This document shows positions 47,958 through 59,161 of a stretch of DNA of 64,000 nt, one piece after another. Source of the DNA: Mycocentrospora acerina. Taxonomy: Eukaryota; Ascomycota; Dothideomycetes; Pleosporales. A model generated the notes under the pieces. That model was given only the letters and a program-made list of their open reading frames with translations. It was not told the origin of the DNA and ran no database searches. The stretch is taken from contig JAKUHH010000049.1 of assembly GCA_022701365.1 (NCBI GenBank), positions 807 to 64,806 on the forward strand, given 5' to 3'. Position numbers and translations under genes: made by a program. How positions within the stretch are numbered: position 1 is the first letter of the stretch; each line of letters starts with the position of its first letter.

Positions 47958-48695
47958 TTATAAATGGAAAACCTCCTTTGCAGGGTGTAATATACAAGCC
48001 GATCCATATGCCAATGTCGCGAATTCATATCGGACAATCTCGATCTTGTTTATCGCTTCGGCCTGTGGACAATTTTCGGGAAATGTCAACTCTCCAACCC
48101 CTTCCCAGACTTCGGCTGGTCTGATTTCAAAATTGCTGGGCACCAAATCCTTGACTGACGCCGGCGCGCCCGCGACAGGCGATGGAATGACGCGGAGGTT
48201 CAAAAATGGCATGTCAAGCTTTGGCAAGGGGGTTTGCTTTGCTTTTGCCTCGAAACTAAATTCCACCAGCTTCTGTCCAATTGGTCGCTCAACATATCCC
48301 GTCGCTACATTTGATATGCTCTGTGTCAAGGAGAGATGACCGAGTCGCTTGGGAAATCCACAAGGCTCTCTGCCAGCCAGGACGCCAGTCTCGTTGTCAA
48401 GAATCAGAGACAGGCAGAAGTCGTAGACTTTGCCTCGATATTTTGCCTCGACAGTATGAATGAACTCGATGAAAGGCCCAGCAGGGCTGACACCATAATT
48501 GAGTAGTGTGGCAGTCACTAGGGGCTCTTCCTCAACTTCGATCACTTGAGGAATAAGGTGGCCGATGCTCTCGAAAGATGTTCGATATCTTATAGTCAGA
48601 ACTGTAACGTCTTCAAATACAGGTGTGGCGTTACTGTAAGGTGGATCATACTGCGGAATGCTTTCATTGCTAACAGGAAGCTGTCCAAAAGGCAT
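47958..48695 (-). CDS. Acetoacetate decarboxylase-like (ADC superfamily) protein
   Basis: A single exon of 245 residues. The centre holds LAGREPCGFPKRLGHL, matching the family's GRE...GFPKK stretch, in which the second-last Lys forms the Schiff base in true decarboxylases; a Lys is present here. PAGPFIEFIHTVEAKYRG and the C-terminal RYEFATLAYGSACIL are also typical. No signal peptide. Family members decarboxylate beta-keto acids or act as aldolase/dehydratase-like enzymes in fungal metabolite pathways. Intronless, unlike its neighbours. It lies between an SDR-like gene and the hybrid zinc-finger regulator, all on the minus strand, so it is a likely partner in an oxidative ketone pathway (inference). 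Confidence 0.88.
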   Translation of the reverse strand: MPFGQLPVSNESIPQYDPPYSNATPVFEDVTVLTIRYRTSFESIGHLIPQVIEVEEEPLVTATLLNYGVSPAGPFIEFIHTVEAKYRGKVYDFCLSLILDNETGVLAGREPCGFPKRLGHLSLTQSISNVATGYVERPIGQKLVEFSFEAKAKQTPLPKLDMPFLNLRVIPSPVAGAPASVKDLVPSNFEIRPAEVWEGVGELTFPENCPQAEAINKIEIVRYEFATLAYGSACILHPAKEVFHL

Positions 48696-49865
48696 ACTTT
48701 ATGATTTTACTCTGAAATTAGGTATTGTTAAAAAGCGAAATTATTGCGTTTTAGACAAACAAGAGCGAGATTATTTTTATAAGCAAAGTTTGTTTGCTTA
48801 CTTTATTACTAAGACTTGCAATAATCTAAATATATTAAATTAATTAATACAGTTTTATTTACAGACTTTAGAATTTTATTTGTAAAAATATTTTTATTTT
48901 TATGTTAAAATATTTTGTAAATAGGAAATATAACTTATAATGTTTTCTTAAACACTTAACTCTTTACTTACTCTTCAAGATAGAATATAAACTATAGTAG
49001 AGTAACATTACAGTAAAGATTTGTATTATAGATTTAAAGTTACAAAATTACAAGCCTCTTAGATGCAGTACAGAACGATTTCTATTTGCAGGACGTTCTT
49101 AATACCCTTATTTCATATTCTCTGATCAACACTAGTAAAAGGAAAACCTATCTCTATTTTATCTTGCGCTAGTGATGTCTTTTAATAAGATTACGAATCT
49201 AGGCACTGCTAGTGGCTCCTGATTTAGGTAACTAAATTCGCCAAGGTCTTGTTTATTAGTAAAGAAGGGAAGTAAGTAAATTTTTAAAAAAGGAAGATAA
49301 ACTTAAAATAAAGTTGTATTTAATTACAATATACAGAATAAAAATACAATGTAGAGTGGTATTTAAAAAAAATCATGTAAAATAAATAAAATTTAAGACA
49401 CAGCAGATAAGCTCCTCTTTGGAACAAAATAAATGTTAAAGAATTTGTTCTTGGTTTATCAACTAGTAATGCTTAAGTCTCTGTGTTTAGTTTCAACTGA
49501 ACAGGTGAACTATTACATTTTATCTAGGAATATTTTACAGCTAGTCTTCCTGCAGGTGTGAAGGTATTAGGTTAAATGATTCTTTTAGAGACTTCAAATT
49601 ATAGATCTTTGTGCCTCTAAAATTAAAAAAAAACACATACTAAGTATATCAAAGAATAAAGTAAAGCTTTTTAATTTTGCGACTTAAGAAAGCTCTAATT
49701 TTAGTCTTTTTACAATTCTCTTAAAAGTTTGTTGCTTGAAGCAGAATTATCTGCAATCTCCACTTCTTGAAATCAAATTATTCTAATGTTTTAACTAGTT
49801 GACTCTCGTTTGACAGACATGGAAGGACAAAGCGGTACGATTTAAAATGTTGAGCGATATTCAAA
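48696..49865. other. AT-rich gap
   Basis: About 1.2 kb, strongly AT-rich. It contains the second copy of the ATTCGCCAAG-type repeat near 49225. No gene seen. Confidence 0.45.
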
Positions 49866-52381
49866 TCATTCTTTGCGTCTACTTAGAGAAATCACTACTT
49901 TCGCAAGGTTTTGTGAAATTCCCCAGGTCTTTTGCCGTTTTAGTAATAATGCTGTTTGATTCAAAATTTGTTGTCTTGCATCTGGACAACACACCGACGG
50001 AACCCCAACAAGACTCAGATTGTAGTTGTCGCCACTGTTTACCCAGCTGATTTGTCGGTCGGAAATATCAACACCTGTTCCAAGTTTGTCTAGTTGGAGT
50101 GACGGGCCGTTGAAGGGTGGTTGGCTTTTCGGGAATAGAAAAGACAGGCATGAAAGTACTACTCCGGCGTGAAATATGAGAAAAGATTGTAATGCCATTT
50201 GTGATGGGTAAAGCCTCACTAGACCAAGGATTTGAGCGCTGTGATAGCATATTTCTCTTAATCTTTGCGGATCTTCTTCGGCCCACTGCATCATCCGGAT
50301 CTTTATAATTCCCTTCTCTAGATCGTGACGAAGATATGGAAATAGCCAGTTCATTAGATCTCCGGCACCATAAATGTGTGCAATATGGACTAATTGGGTA
50401 CGATGTACCAACCGCTCCACCTCTGATTGCGTATAACCGTTCTTCATAACATCAATTGAAACACTCATTTGATCAATTGCCTGTAATAGTTTCTGCCGTC
50501 CCTCTTCATACGTGAGGGGCGTAGCTAGTTGATTGAGGGGAAACGAGGCGGTCTCTTTAACGGTCCATAACATTCTGAGTAGCGTTAATACAGTCAAGAA
50601 GAGATGTTCTTCATCTTCAATTTTTCCAGCTGGATTTGAGCTGCCGTCGAAGAGCAATCCCATTTTGGACCGCAAACCTGGGGTGTTAGGGATATTTCTT
50701 GACCACGGATGCAAACTCGCCCACGCTTCAGCATTTTCAGCCTCCCAATGCTCACTTGAACCCGGAAGATTGAGATTTACGTCGGCACAATTTAGAAATG
50801 GACGATTGTTATGAAGGTATGCGACCGAAGCATCATACTTGAATACTGCCCAACCCAGGCGTCGAGATGATTCTGTCTTTATATAATTCTGCCAAGTCAC
50901 TTCGAGTGTAGATCCTGGTGTTGGAGATGTTTGACTCTCTAAACGAAATAGGCCCATACACTTTGTATGATATATTAGGCTATTGCGACAAGACTCACTT
51001 AGCTCGAACAAACGCTCACTTCCACTAGAGTATTCATCTATTACGTCACGAGTTAGTCTGCGACATAATTTGAGTTGAAGAATCATCACTTACGTGTCCC
51101 TTGAAGAAGTTGGGCAGTCAGATAGGATTGCGTCCGTACAAAGCGGTGATCATGTTCAGCCATGAAAACCAAAAGACGCCGGTTTAGCTCAGATAATGCA
51201 ATAGAGAAAGCTTTCGATCCAGAGAGTTGGGTGTAGCAGACCCCGATACAAATCATTGCTAGTGTAACAATGAGATCCTTGCCAGGGTCGAAAGTTGGCT
51301 GATGAATGAATGAAAGCATTGGATGAAAGTGTGCAAAATACAGGTCTAGGCAATGATCTAGATCCTCTTTCGGGGGGAAATTTTCCAAATTCAGAGTTTG
51401 AAGAGTGTTGTGCTCGAATGGAAGCCGAATACACTTTTGGAGCGCAAGCCAGGTTCCATCGTTAATAGGCATTAAGTTGAAGTAGCTTCCCCGTGAATTC
51501 GATTCTTGTTGGTCTGCCCCCAAAGACGGTAAAACTACATGTTTGGGCGGAGGTCCAGAGTTATCCAAGGGCCAAGGGTCTCCATGATCAAGCGTGTGAT
51601 TTAGTTGGGGGATCAAAAGTCCACCTAATGCTGTGGTTTCATCAGGTTCACTGTGAGACGCTGCGTTCATGGTGGGTGGAGAGGCTGTTTGCGGCGCAGA
51701 CAATAGCAAGAGCTGAGACAGCGAATCTTGATGACTTGATAGTGTACCCAGAAAGCTCAAGTCTGCCTGAGATTGCTCAGAGCCACTACTATTGAGAATC
51801 CAGTCAATGTTAGTGTCGAAGTCTGGATTATCGAAGGCCATCGACAAAAGATCTGGATTGAAGCCATCAGATGTGGCAAAATAATCCTCTGTGTCTGCAA
51901 CCAGGCTCGTCCTCGGCAAGTAGATGTTGGATCTGTTCTGGTTTTGACTAAGTTCATTGAACTGAGTTTCACTCTGCGGTGGAATAGTGATTGAATGTGC
52001 ACCTCCGAATGTGGAAAACCCATGCAGAGATTGATTCAAGGAGGGAATTGGTTGCCCCAAATCAGCTACCAATGAGACGATGGTTTCATTATTTCCCATG
52101 CGGACTTGTTGACGTGAGCTGGCAGCTATGTCGAAAACACAGAGTAAATTTCGTCGTATACACGATGAACATGTCGGTCGTTCACCATTGCAGCGTGTCT
52201 TGGACTGTACACAGGACTGACATGCCTTTCTCCTCGCTCCGAGTAGTGGACGATGCGAATCGTGGACGCGCATATGTCTTGACAGCACGTCTTTACGATC
52301 GAACGGCCGACTACAAACACTGCAATGGTATCGAGCATTCTTCCACGAGGCCCTGTCGGCAATATGTGCACTGGAAGGCAT
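49866..52381 (-). CDS. Hybrid C2H2 / Zn2Cys6 transcription factor
   Basis: Two exons (52381-51094, 51037-49866) give 819 residues. Near residue 20 is a C2H2 finger (YHCSVC...RHMRVH), followed at about residue 53 by a Zn2Cys6 cluster with spacing C-x2-C-x6-C-x5-C-x2-C-x6-C (ACQSCVQSKTRCNG...TCSSC...LLC). A long low-complexity stretch follows, and then the fungal-specific transcription-factor middle domain from about residue 335: DLYFAHFHPMLSFIHQPTF, LGWAVFKYDASVAYLHNNRP. Factors with both finger types occur in ascomycetes and often sit in metabolic clusters. The intron cuts the middle domain and stays in frame. It is the only regulator in the window, so it probably controls the 45-64 kb gene set (inference). 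Confidence 0.92.
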
Positions 52382-54400
52382 GACTGCGACTACGATATCG
52401 GCAAATGACAGTATTCGATATTAGCAGGCGTCAAGGAGCGAAAGGCATTAGTAGAATGCGAAGGAAGCAGAGAAGAACGTAGGAAGATTTTACTTCAACA
52501 ATTGCCCGCCAAGGAGCAACGACCACTGTTGAGTATGTTCGCTTGCAAAGTCAGCAAACAAAGTCGTGATTTTGATGAGAAAGGTCTTCCAACAAGCTTA
52601 ATGCGGGGTAGACTGCTTACCGAGGTGCTTCGCAATCCTCTCAGCCCAACCATCTGGAGCAGCCGCAGACTGTTAGCTAGCTCAGGCCCACCACAATTAG
52701 CTATATTTATGAGAACTGCATTTTTAGATGGGGCCCAAACAGCTACAAAAGATTTTGGACCCGAGCAAAGTCTACTTCAGAGTGGCAACTGAGATTGCAT
52801 GTTGCTACAAGAACACGTGTCGACCGCTTACTTGCGCACTGACCTTCGTACACAAAGTAATTTACTGAATGGTCAGATCAGACTCTGATTTTGTTCAAAA
52901 ATGTGGTCCCCTTCCTACATGGACAATCTCATCTAACCCATTTAACTCTGCTTGTTCATAATGTTTTTTCTTCAAAGCTTCTACAAAGTTTTGCTTCTCA
53001 CTCTTTGTTTGTGACAAAGAGCAATCATTTTCCCAACGCATTAGAAGATATTGTTCGATCTTGCGAGTTCAGTATGTCTATCAGACTGATGTCAATTTCA
53101 ACCTGGAAAAGACATTGTCGCATAGAGTATATCAAGCTAATAGCTACACAGCTAGAAATCAATTGGTTTTTGGCTGTGACAGCGATTGGTTTCATCATAG
53201 ATAGTGGCACTTCAATCACGAACATTTTCAGCAAAGTCTTGACAAAACGAGCATTTTATAGGCTCAATAATATGATTTCTCTAAGCTTTAAGAAAATTTA
53301 CCATAGACTCAGTTTATTAGTGGTAAAAATCGCTTGTACATTCTCTAATTAAAAGCTTTTGATTGGCTTAATCTTTCCAATCCTCAATTTCAGTAGAATA
53401 TTCACCCTATTGTGAATACGAATTGATCTATCGTAAAATATTTCGAATAATTAAACACACCAACTTAATGGCTTGTATTGCATCGTTTGATTGAACTGCG
53501 TCCTGGCACTCAAGTTGTTAGGTGATTCCAACCATGATACGCTTGACTGCTAACTATGCTCTGGATATTTACAACGGCCAACAATGGCTTTTGATCTACC
53601 AGCCCAATTGGCCATGTCTATCTTTCCTTCTTCCAATTTTTAGAATTGATCATTGTCGCGTGGAGCATATCAAAAGGCTAGCCTCACAGCTAGGGATTAA
53701 CTAGGTTTTGGCTGTGATAATCAGATATTTCATCTCATTCCTCTCTGCGATTTATTCCCATCATTTACGCTGTGGTATTAGATACCTCTTAATATATGAG
53801 AGAACAACTAGAGGAGGAACGTTTTGTGTTATCACGAGTGTAGGACATGGATACTTTTCAAGCTCCGGGTGCCCACATAGTGACAGCACAAAAGTATTGG
53901 CTCAGAGAATACGTTACCTTATTACTCCAACACTTAAAAGCTTGATCAAGTAGTCAATATTTTCGCTAACGGTTAAACATTTTAGTAATGGCCGAACTTA
54001 AGAATAATGCAGAGAAATCCAAAGCAGCATTGAATGATTCTCATAAGGAAAAATAACAAGTTACAGCTCAATGGACATGTTTCCCATCAAAGCACTTCCA
54101 AGCTATCAAGCTCTACATAGAGGTAATTTACTTAGGGCTTCAGCTATCTGCGTCTCATTAACAAATATTTTAAGGCTTCTCTTTCACTAGAACTTATTCT
54201 TATCTGCAATCTCTGGCTGAATCTAAAAGAAGACGAAAAGACTAATAAATTGCACACAAAAAAGGACGAAGTCAGAATCAAATAAAACTGATCAACCTTT
54301 TGTAACGAATGAGCCATCCGATCGCCATATTTCTAGTACTAATGTAAGGGAGGTTATTTCTTGTGTAACAGGTCTATTTCGACCGCTAAAGATAGCCTAT
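52382..54400. other. 2-kb gap with an internal imperfect repeat
   Basis: No convincing gene. Plus-strand frames at 52502-52792 and 52891-53352 lack family features. A segment at about 53083-53182 is repeated imperfectly at about 53627-53721 (shared: ATTGTCGC, ATATCAA, CACAGCTAG, TTTTGGCTGTGA). An LTR-like tract (GAGGAGGAACG...GAGTGTAGGAC) lies at about 53812-53850. Confidence 0.5.
53805..53880 (+). mobile_element. Diverged fragment of the LTR-like element
   Basis: Reads GAACAACTAGAGGAGGAACG and then GTGTAGGACATGG, following the order of the element at 39133-39180 with substitutions. A short remnant only. Confidence 0.4.
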
Positions 54401-56343
54401 TCAACTTTCTATTCGTACATCATTAAGCGGCTTCTCAATCACATCCCATTCCTCCCACAAAATCTTCCTTAGCATTCTTCTAAATTGCCACCAAGTCCAA
54501 GGCATAGTAAACGTGTTCCAGCCAGCATCATTCTTGTAGTAAGTCACACAGCTGGAATCTGCCCATACGTACTTTCCAGCTTGACGCTTTTGCACTTCCT
54601 TATTGTAGGCTAGTTCAATAGATCTCTTTGGATGCATAGCAAACTTAATTCCTTTTTGCTCTTTTAACAATAACTGTCGTAGTGCTTTTGTTGCAAATCT
54701 CGCCTGCTGCTCCCATGTATCTTGTTGGGAAGACCAGACCTGTGCTGAGTTAGGATTGAACAGTAAACATGTTAAGAAACTTGATAGAAAGACTATACCT
54801 GTGCTGAGTTAGGACCAAAACAGTAAAACATGTTAGGGAACTTGTTAGTCGCCAAGCCGTAGAGAGCTTCTGGGTGTGTTTTCCATTTTTCCTGCAAGTC
54901 AAATCCATTAACACCTGTTATAATTTCATGCTCTAGATATTGGGCAACATTAAATCCTGTTCCAAAAATTATAACATCAAACTTTCTTTCTGATTCCTTG
55001 CCTGTCGTCCTGTGCGACGACAATACCCCTTGCTCAGTAAATTGAATTAGATTTTCTCTGAGGACGAGACAATTAGACTTCGCAAGAGCGGGGTAGAAGT
55101 TATCAAGATGCAGTGGACGTTTGCAGTAGTCTGGAAAGGTAGAGGTTAGTCTGCTTAAGAATTGACTTTTAGTTGCATCCTGGCACTTACATTTAGAGTC
55201 TGGCTGGAGTATTGCACAAAGCTCAGGATCCTTAATCTGAGATTTCATAAATCTAGTTGCTAACTGGGTCATTTTATCGTTCAAAGGATCCCCATCAGTA
55301 GCCATTTTTTGACCGTTTATCATCATGCGTAGATTCATTTGTGTTCGAATAAGCCATGCAAAGAGAGGGAGCCATCTCAACGCCCACCGGAAGAAGCTGT
55401 GGAAATTTCTCAGTTTCTTCAAAATCTAAGTATGATATTAAATACTAACCGTGAATATGCAAAATCGCCCCGTGGGACACAAACTGGCGGCGTTCGCATA
55501 AAAACTGTGAGTTGCTTTGTTTTGTCCACAATTTCAGGTATAATCTGGGCTGCGCTAGGGCCACAGCCAATAATAGCTACACTTTTACCTGTTAAATCAT
55601 AGTCCTGCCAATGTGCAGTGTGCCAAGAGGCACCTTTAAAGTTCTCACGACCAGGAGTTGTGCCCCACTTAGGTCTATCCAGGCTTCCTACGCACTGACA
55701 GACAATGTCAGCTATCCAGTGCTCAACCGTTCCAGTATCCCGATTTGCGACAGCAACATGCCATACCATGAGCTCATCATCCCAGGAGCAGGCTTGAACA
55801 AGACTACGAAATTGCGTACAATCCCTAAGATGATACTCGTGAGCGAATCTTGCATAGTAGCTCTGTATGTCCGCTCGCTGCGCATAGAAATGTGACCAGT
55901 CTGGGAAACCTAAGCTGTAAATTCGTAGAAGACAAGACTTTTAAAAGCTTACCTCTGTTTATTTTGTAGGATGTAGTGTAAATCATTGCAGGGACATCGC
56001 ACGCACAACCTGGATACCTATTCTTTTGCCAAACTCCACCAAAATCATCTAAAGCGTCAAAGATACGCATATCGTTGATTCCAATGCAGCCATCCCGAAG
56101 AATAGTGCTAGCCTGTTGAATCCCATTGATCCCGCCTCCAACAATAATTACTCTCCTCCTTCGATCTTTTGGAACAGCAGATGCCAGCCCAAAGTATGTT
56201 TTGTTTATCTGATCTTCAGCAAATCCGATCAGAGAGCCGTACTCACCATTCTGCAGAATTCCCGAAGCAAAAGACTTCACTGGTTGCGGACCACTGGCTG
56301 CTTTGGTTGACCGATCCCTCAACCTAAGATCGTTGGCTTGCAT
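54401..56343 (-). CDS. Baeyer-Villiger-type flavin monooxygenase 1
   Basis: Four exons (56343-55953, 55909-55450, 55396-54799, 54739-54401) give 595 residues. The FAD loop is RVIIVGGGINGIQQAS; RYPGCACDVPAMIYT and FPDWSHFYAQ follow; the Baeyer-Villiger fingerprint FKGASWHTAHW fits FxGxxxHxxxW; the NADPH loop is VAIIGCGPSAAQIIP. FDVIIFGTGFNVAQYL and PNMFYCFGPNSAQV are typical of the C-terminal half. The enzyme would insert oxygen next to a ketone using FAD, NADPH and O2. About 60 residues precede the flavin fold. The last intron (54740-54798, 59 nt) lies within a tandem duplication that spans its splice sites, indicating a recent origin. Neighbours: regulator on one side, ABM-like gene on the other, same strand. 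Confidence 0.93.
54722..54842. repeat. 60-bp tandem duplication spanning intron 3 of monooxygenase 1
   Basis: Two adjacent units (54782-54842 and 54722-54781) share ACCTGTGCTGAGTTAGGA and flanking bases and differ at a handful of sites. Each contains the sequence that reads CAG|GT on the minus strand. The intron runs from the GT of one unit to the AG of the other. Confidence 0.85.
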
Positions 56344-57262
56344 CTTCGGAATTGGAGAATAAAAAAGGAAGTTAAGAATGTACGATGAAATTTAATTTTT
56401 AGTATCGTAGTGGGGTGATGGAGTAAAGAAAGAAAATCTTTCGGTGAGTAACTATTTAATAGACAAAAATAGCTAATGAACTAAGACGCAGAGTACGCAC
56501 GTGTGCTTCCCATCATCATTATCAATTTGGAATTCTAAAACACTCTCCGATCTTACTGATCTAGCTTTCGGATATTGATGGTGATTAAGGAAAGTAGGGT
56601 GGCAAATTCGGAGTTAGCTGCAAATTGTGCCGGAAAACAATGTGGTCCGCCAAACTCCGATCTGAAACAAATACCGGAAATGCAACAATCAGAGGGTACA
56701 TCAGAATCCAAATACCAGATTGTACATAGGATTAATTAAAGCCAGAAATAGTCGCTCAGGTTTCTTGAGATCTAATTGTTAGAGAATGACCGTTAACGGC
56801 AAAGTAAACAAAAGCTCGAAACTCATAGGAATCGAGTTTTCCCAGAACAATGGACTATAAAATTAAAAAAAAATCGATTTTATTTTGTAGTTAGCTAAAT
56901 ATAGCTTCAGAAGTCGGAGTATAATGAGAGGTAGCAACTGAAGAAATGTAAGCTACTTGGAAAGAATTTTGACTTCATAATAAAGGAACACGTTACTTAA
57001 CAAACTTGAGAATTTCAATGACACAAAATTTAAATTCGAAAAACAGTCCAACTAGTATTTACAGATTTTCCTTAGCAGTATGAGTTCATGAGAAGAAAAC
57101 TTATCTGCTATTGCGATCTGACAAGCTGGCAAAAATGCTAAACAGGTACACTATACGATGAAACAAATTTGTCTTCTTGACTGATTGTTTAAAAATTGTC
57201 ACCTTTTCAATTTTAACATCTGCAAGTCATGAAAAAAGAAGATTTAATCATTTATAATAAAA
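56344..57262. other. Intergenic, promoter side of monooxygenase 1
   Basis: About 920 bases with no gene. Holds the monooxygenase promoter on the left and the 3' flank of the ABM-like gene on the right; AT-rich in the middle. Confidence 0.35.
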
Positions 57263-57687
57263 CTACATGAGCGTTGTAGGAGGCTTTTGATATACGCCTG
57301 GGTGTGCCACAGCATAATTACCCCCAAGCCTGTTCCAACTTCGCACGCTTCGCTCTCCATCGCATAAGAGCTCCGTTGCATTCAGATAAAGCTGTACGTA
57401 CTTTTTTGTGAGTATATTCTGCAAACGTTAAATATTTCATCAGAGACATATCGCTCGTATGAACATACCTCATTAAACCAAGCCCTACTAATAGACCAGT
57501 TCTCAAGCCAGCAAAGAAGATTTGGGTTTTCCTCTGATCGGAAAACCTCAATTGACAGAAATCCTTTCTCAGCAGTAATTTGACGAAGCATGGTATTGTA
57601 GTAAGATAAAAATTCTTCCACTTTATCAGCGTGAATCGTGACTTCTACGACTAATGTGAACCCAGTTTCTAAAGATAGAGTAGACAT
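57263..57687 (-). CDS. ABM-like small monooxygenase/cyclase family protein
   Basis: Two exons (57687-57469, 57418-57263) across a 50-nt intron give 124 residues. TGFTLVVEVTIHADKVEEFLSYY, GFLSIEVFRSEEN and LLCWLENWSISRAWFNE are the strands and helices of the ABM/ferredoxin-like fold. Exon 2 is read in the frame giving KKYVQLYLNATELL, which fits the family; reading through the intron gives only a short unrelated tail. The Met at 57687 was chosen because the domain begins right after it. Such proteins are cofactor-independent oxygenases or act in ring formation in fungal aromatic and terpenoid pathways. It lies between the two Baeyer-Villiger-type genes on the same strand. Confidence 0.78.
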
Positions 57688-59161
57688 AATTGAGGTGTGA
57701 AAAGAGTTTGGCAGAAAAATAATGAACTCAATCGTTTGAAGTAACCTGATGCTTATCTCCATACAATTTATACTTTGAAGGGTGCACGAGTCACGTACTC
57801 AGGTTCGCAAACCTAGACGTTGCAGGTGACGTTAAAAGCTTTGACAATAGTAGAGTGGGCTTGGGTCTGTAGTGGCAATAATTTCAGCATGTAATCAAAT
57901 TACAGCTACGGGATGAGTTGCCGTCGGAAACTTGTGGTTTCGGGGAGACGGGATGTGGCTTCTCCAGCCGAGAAACTACACCGAACTTTTCTAAATTACA
58001 CCTACATCTATTTTTGCGCTCTGACAAAGATCACGGACATTACTAAATAAATCCTCGCAATTTTGCGAATCTTAATATTGCTGATAATGGTATTTGACAA
58101 GGTTGTTATTTACTACACTCAAACAAGTAACGCAAACGAAGCAGATATCATGAAACTATAGGAAAACAAAAATCAAACAAACTTCAATCACGAATTAAGT
58201 ACCATATATAAAGAACTTCAGGCTAGAAACTATGCTTAACTTCCTTTGACCTAATTCACTTTAGAACAAAATTAGGCAGGCAGAAATTAAAGAGAAAATT
58301 AAAGAGAACTTCATGCGGTTTCAATAGACCTATCATGACCTTCTAAAAATCTAGAACAGTATAAGTTGAAGTACTAAAAACTTGTGTTTTTAAAAACTAC
58401 GTCACAATAATGCTAAGGAAAAGGCAATTTGAAATGAACTTTAGGCTTGCGTTTAGCGCGTGACGCTCACGATGACTACAAAAACATGATTTGTAAAATC
58501 CTGAAGCGGAACTCTTGAATCTCAGTGTGCCAAGCTAGACAATAAAAAGATCTTCGTAAACTAATGAAATAAAGAAAAAGTAAATTTCAAAGTTGTGAAC
58601 ACCAAGAGAAGTTCTGAGTACTGCTACGTTCTGTCCGAAACACGAAGACAAGACTGCTGAAAGCATATTTGAGGACTGAACTGCGACGAGTAAAATGATG
58701 AATAATAGTAGAGGACAGAAAAAATGATTTAGCAAATTATAATTGCATTAATAACACCAACCTTATTACCAGAGTTTATTCTTGAGTCATAAAATAGTAT
58801 TCGCTTGAAAGGAAGATCTTTACCGGTATGAAATAAAACATCTCGCTTTTCATCATGTGCACATTTCGATGCTATTTACGGACGCCTTTCTAACCCTAAT
58901 GTAAGAATCAGACATTCTCAAATCAAGTGCTCAAAATTGAAAGAAGAAGCTAGAACACCTTCTGAAAGTATTTCAAGCTTTCTAAATAGTTCACATTGAA
59001 AGTCGGAAACAAAAAGCACGTTAATATGTCTATAATCAATCATATTGTTGATGAAACCAATAGGAGAGGCGGAGATATATGCCATAAGTTAGAAGTGAAA
59101 TTCTGCACTAAATTACTCAAAGACTCGTTACTCTGGCTCATTGGAGGAATCTCAAAGCTTT
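57688..59161. other. Intergenic, 1.5 kb
   Basis: AT-rich with no family-like coding frame; a minus-strand frame at 58535-58735 is Leu/Ser-rich and unsupported. Confidence 0.4.

Noticed and set aside
52891..53352. A 153-codon plus-strand open frame
   Set aside because: No recognisable domain, skewed Leu/Ser/Phe composition, overlaps an imperfect DNA repeat, and no supporting splice or promoter context.
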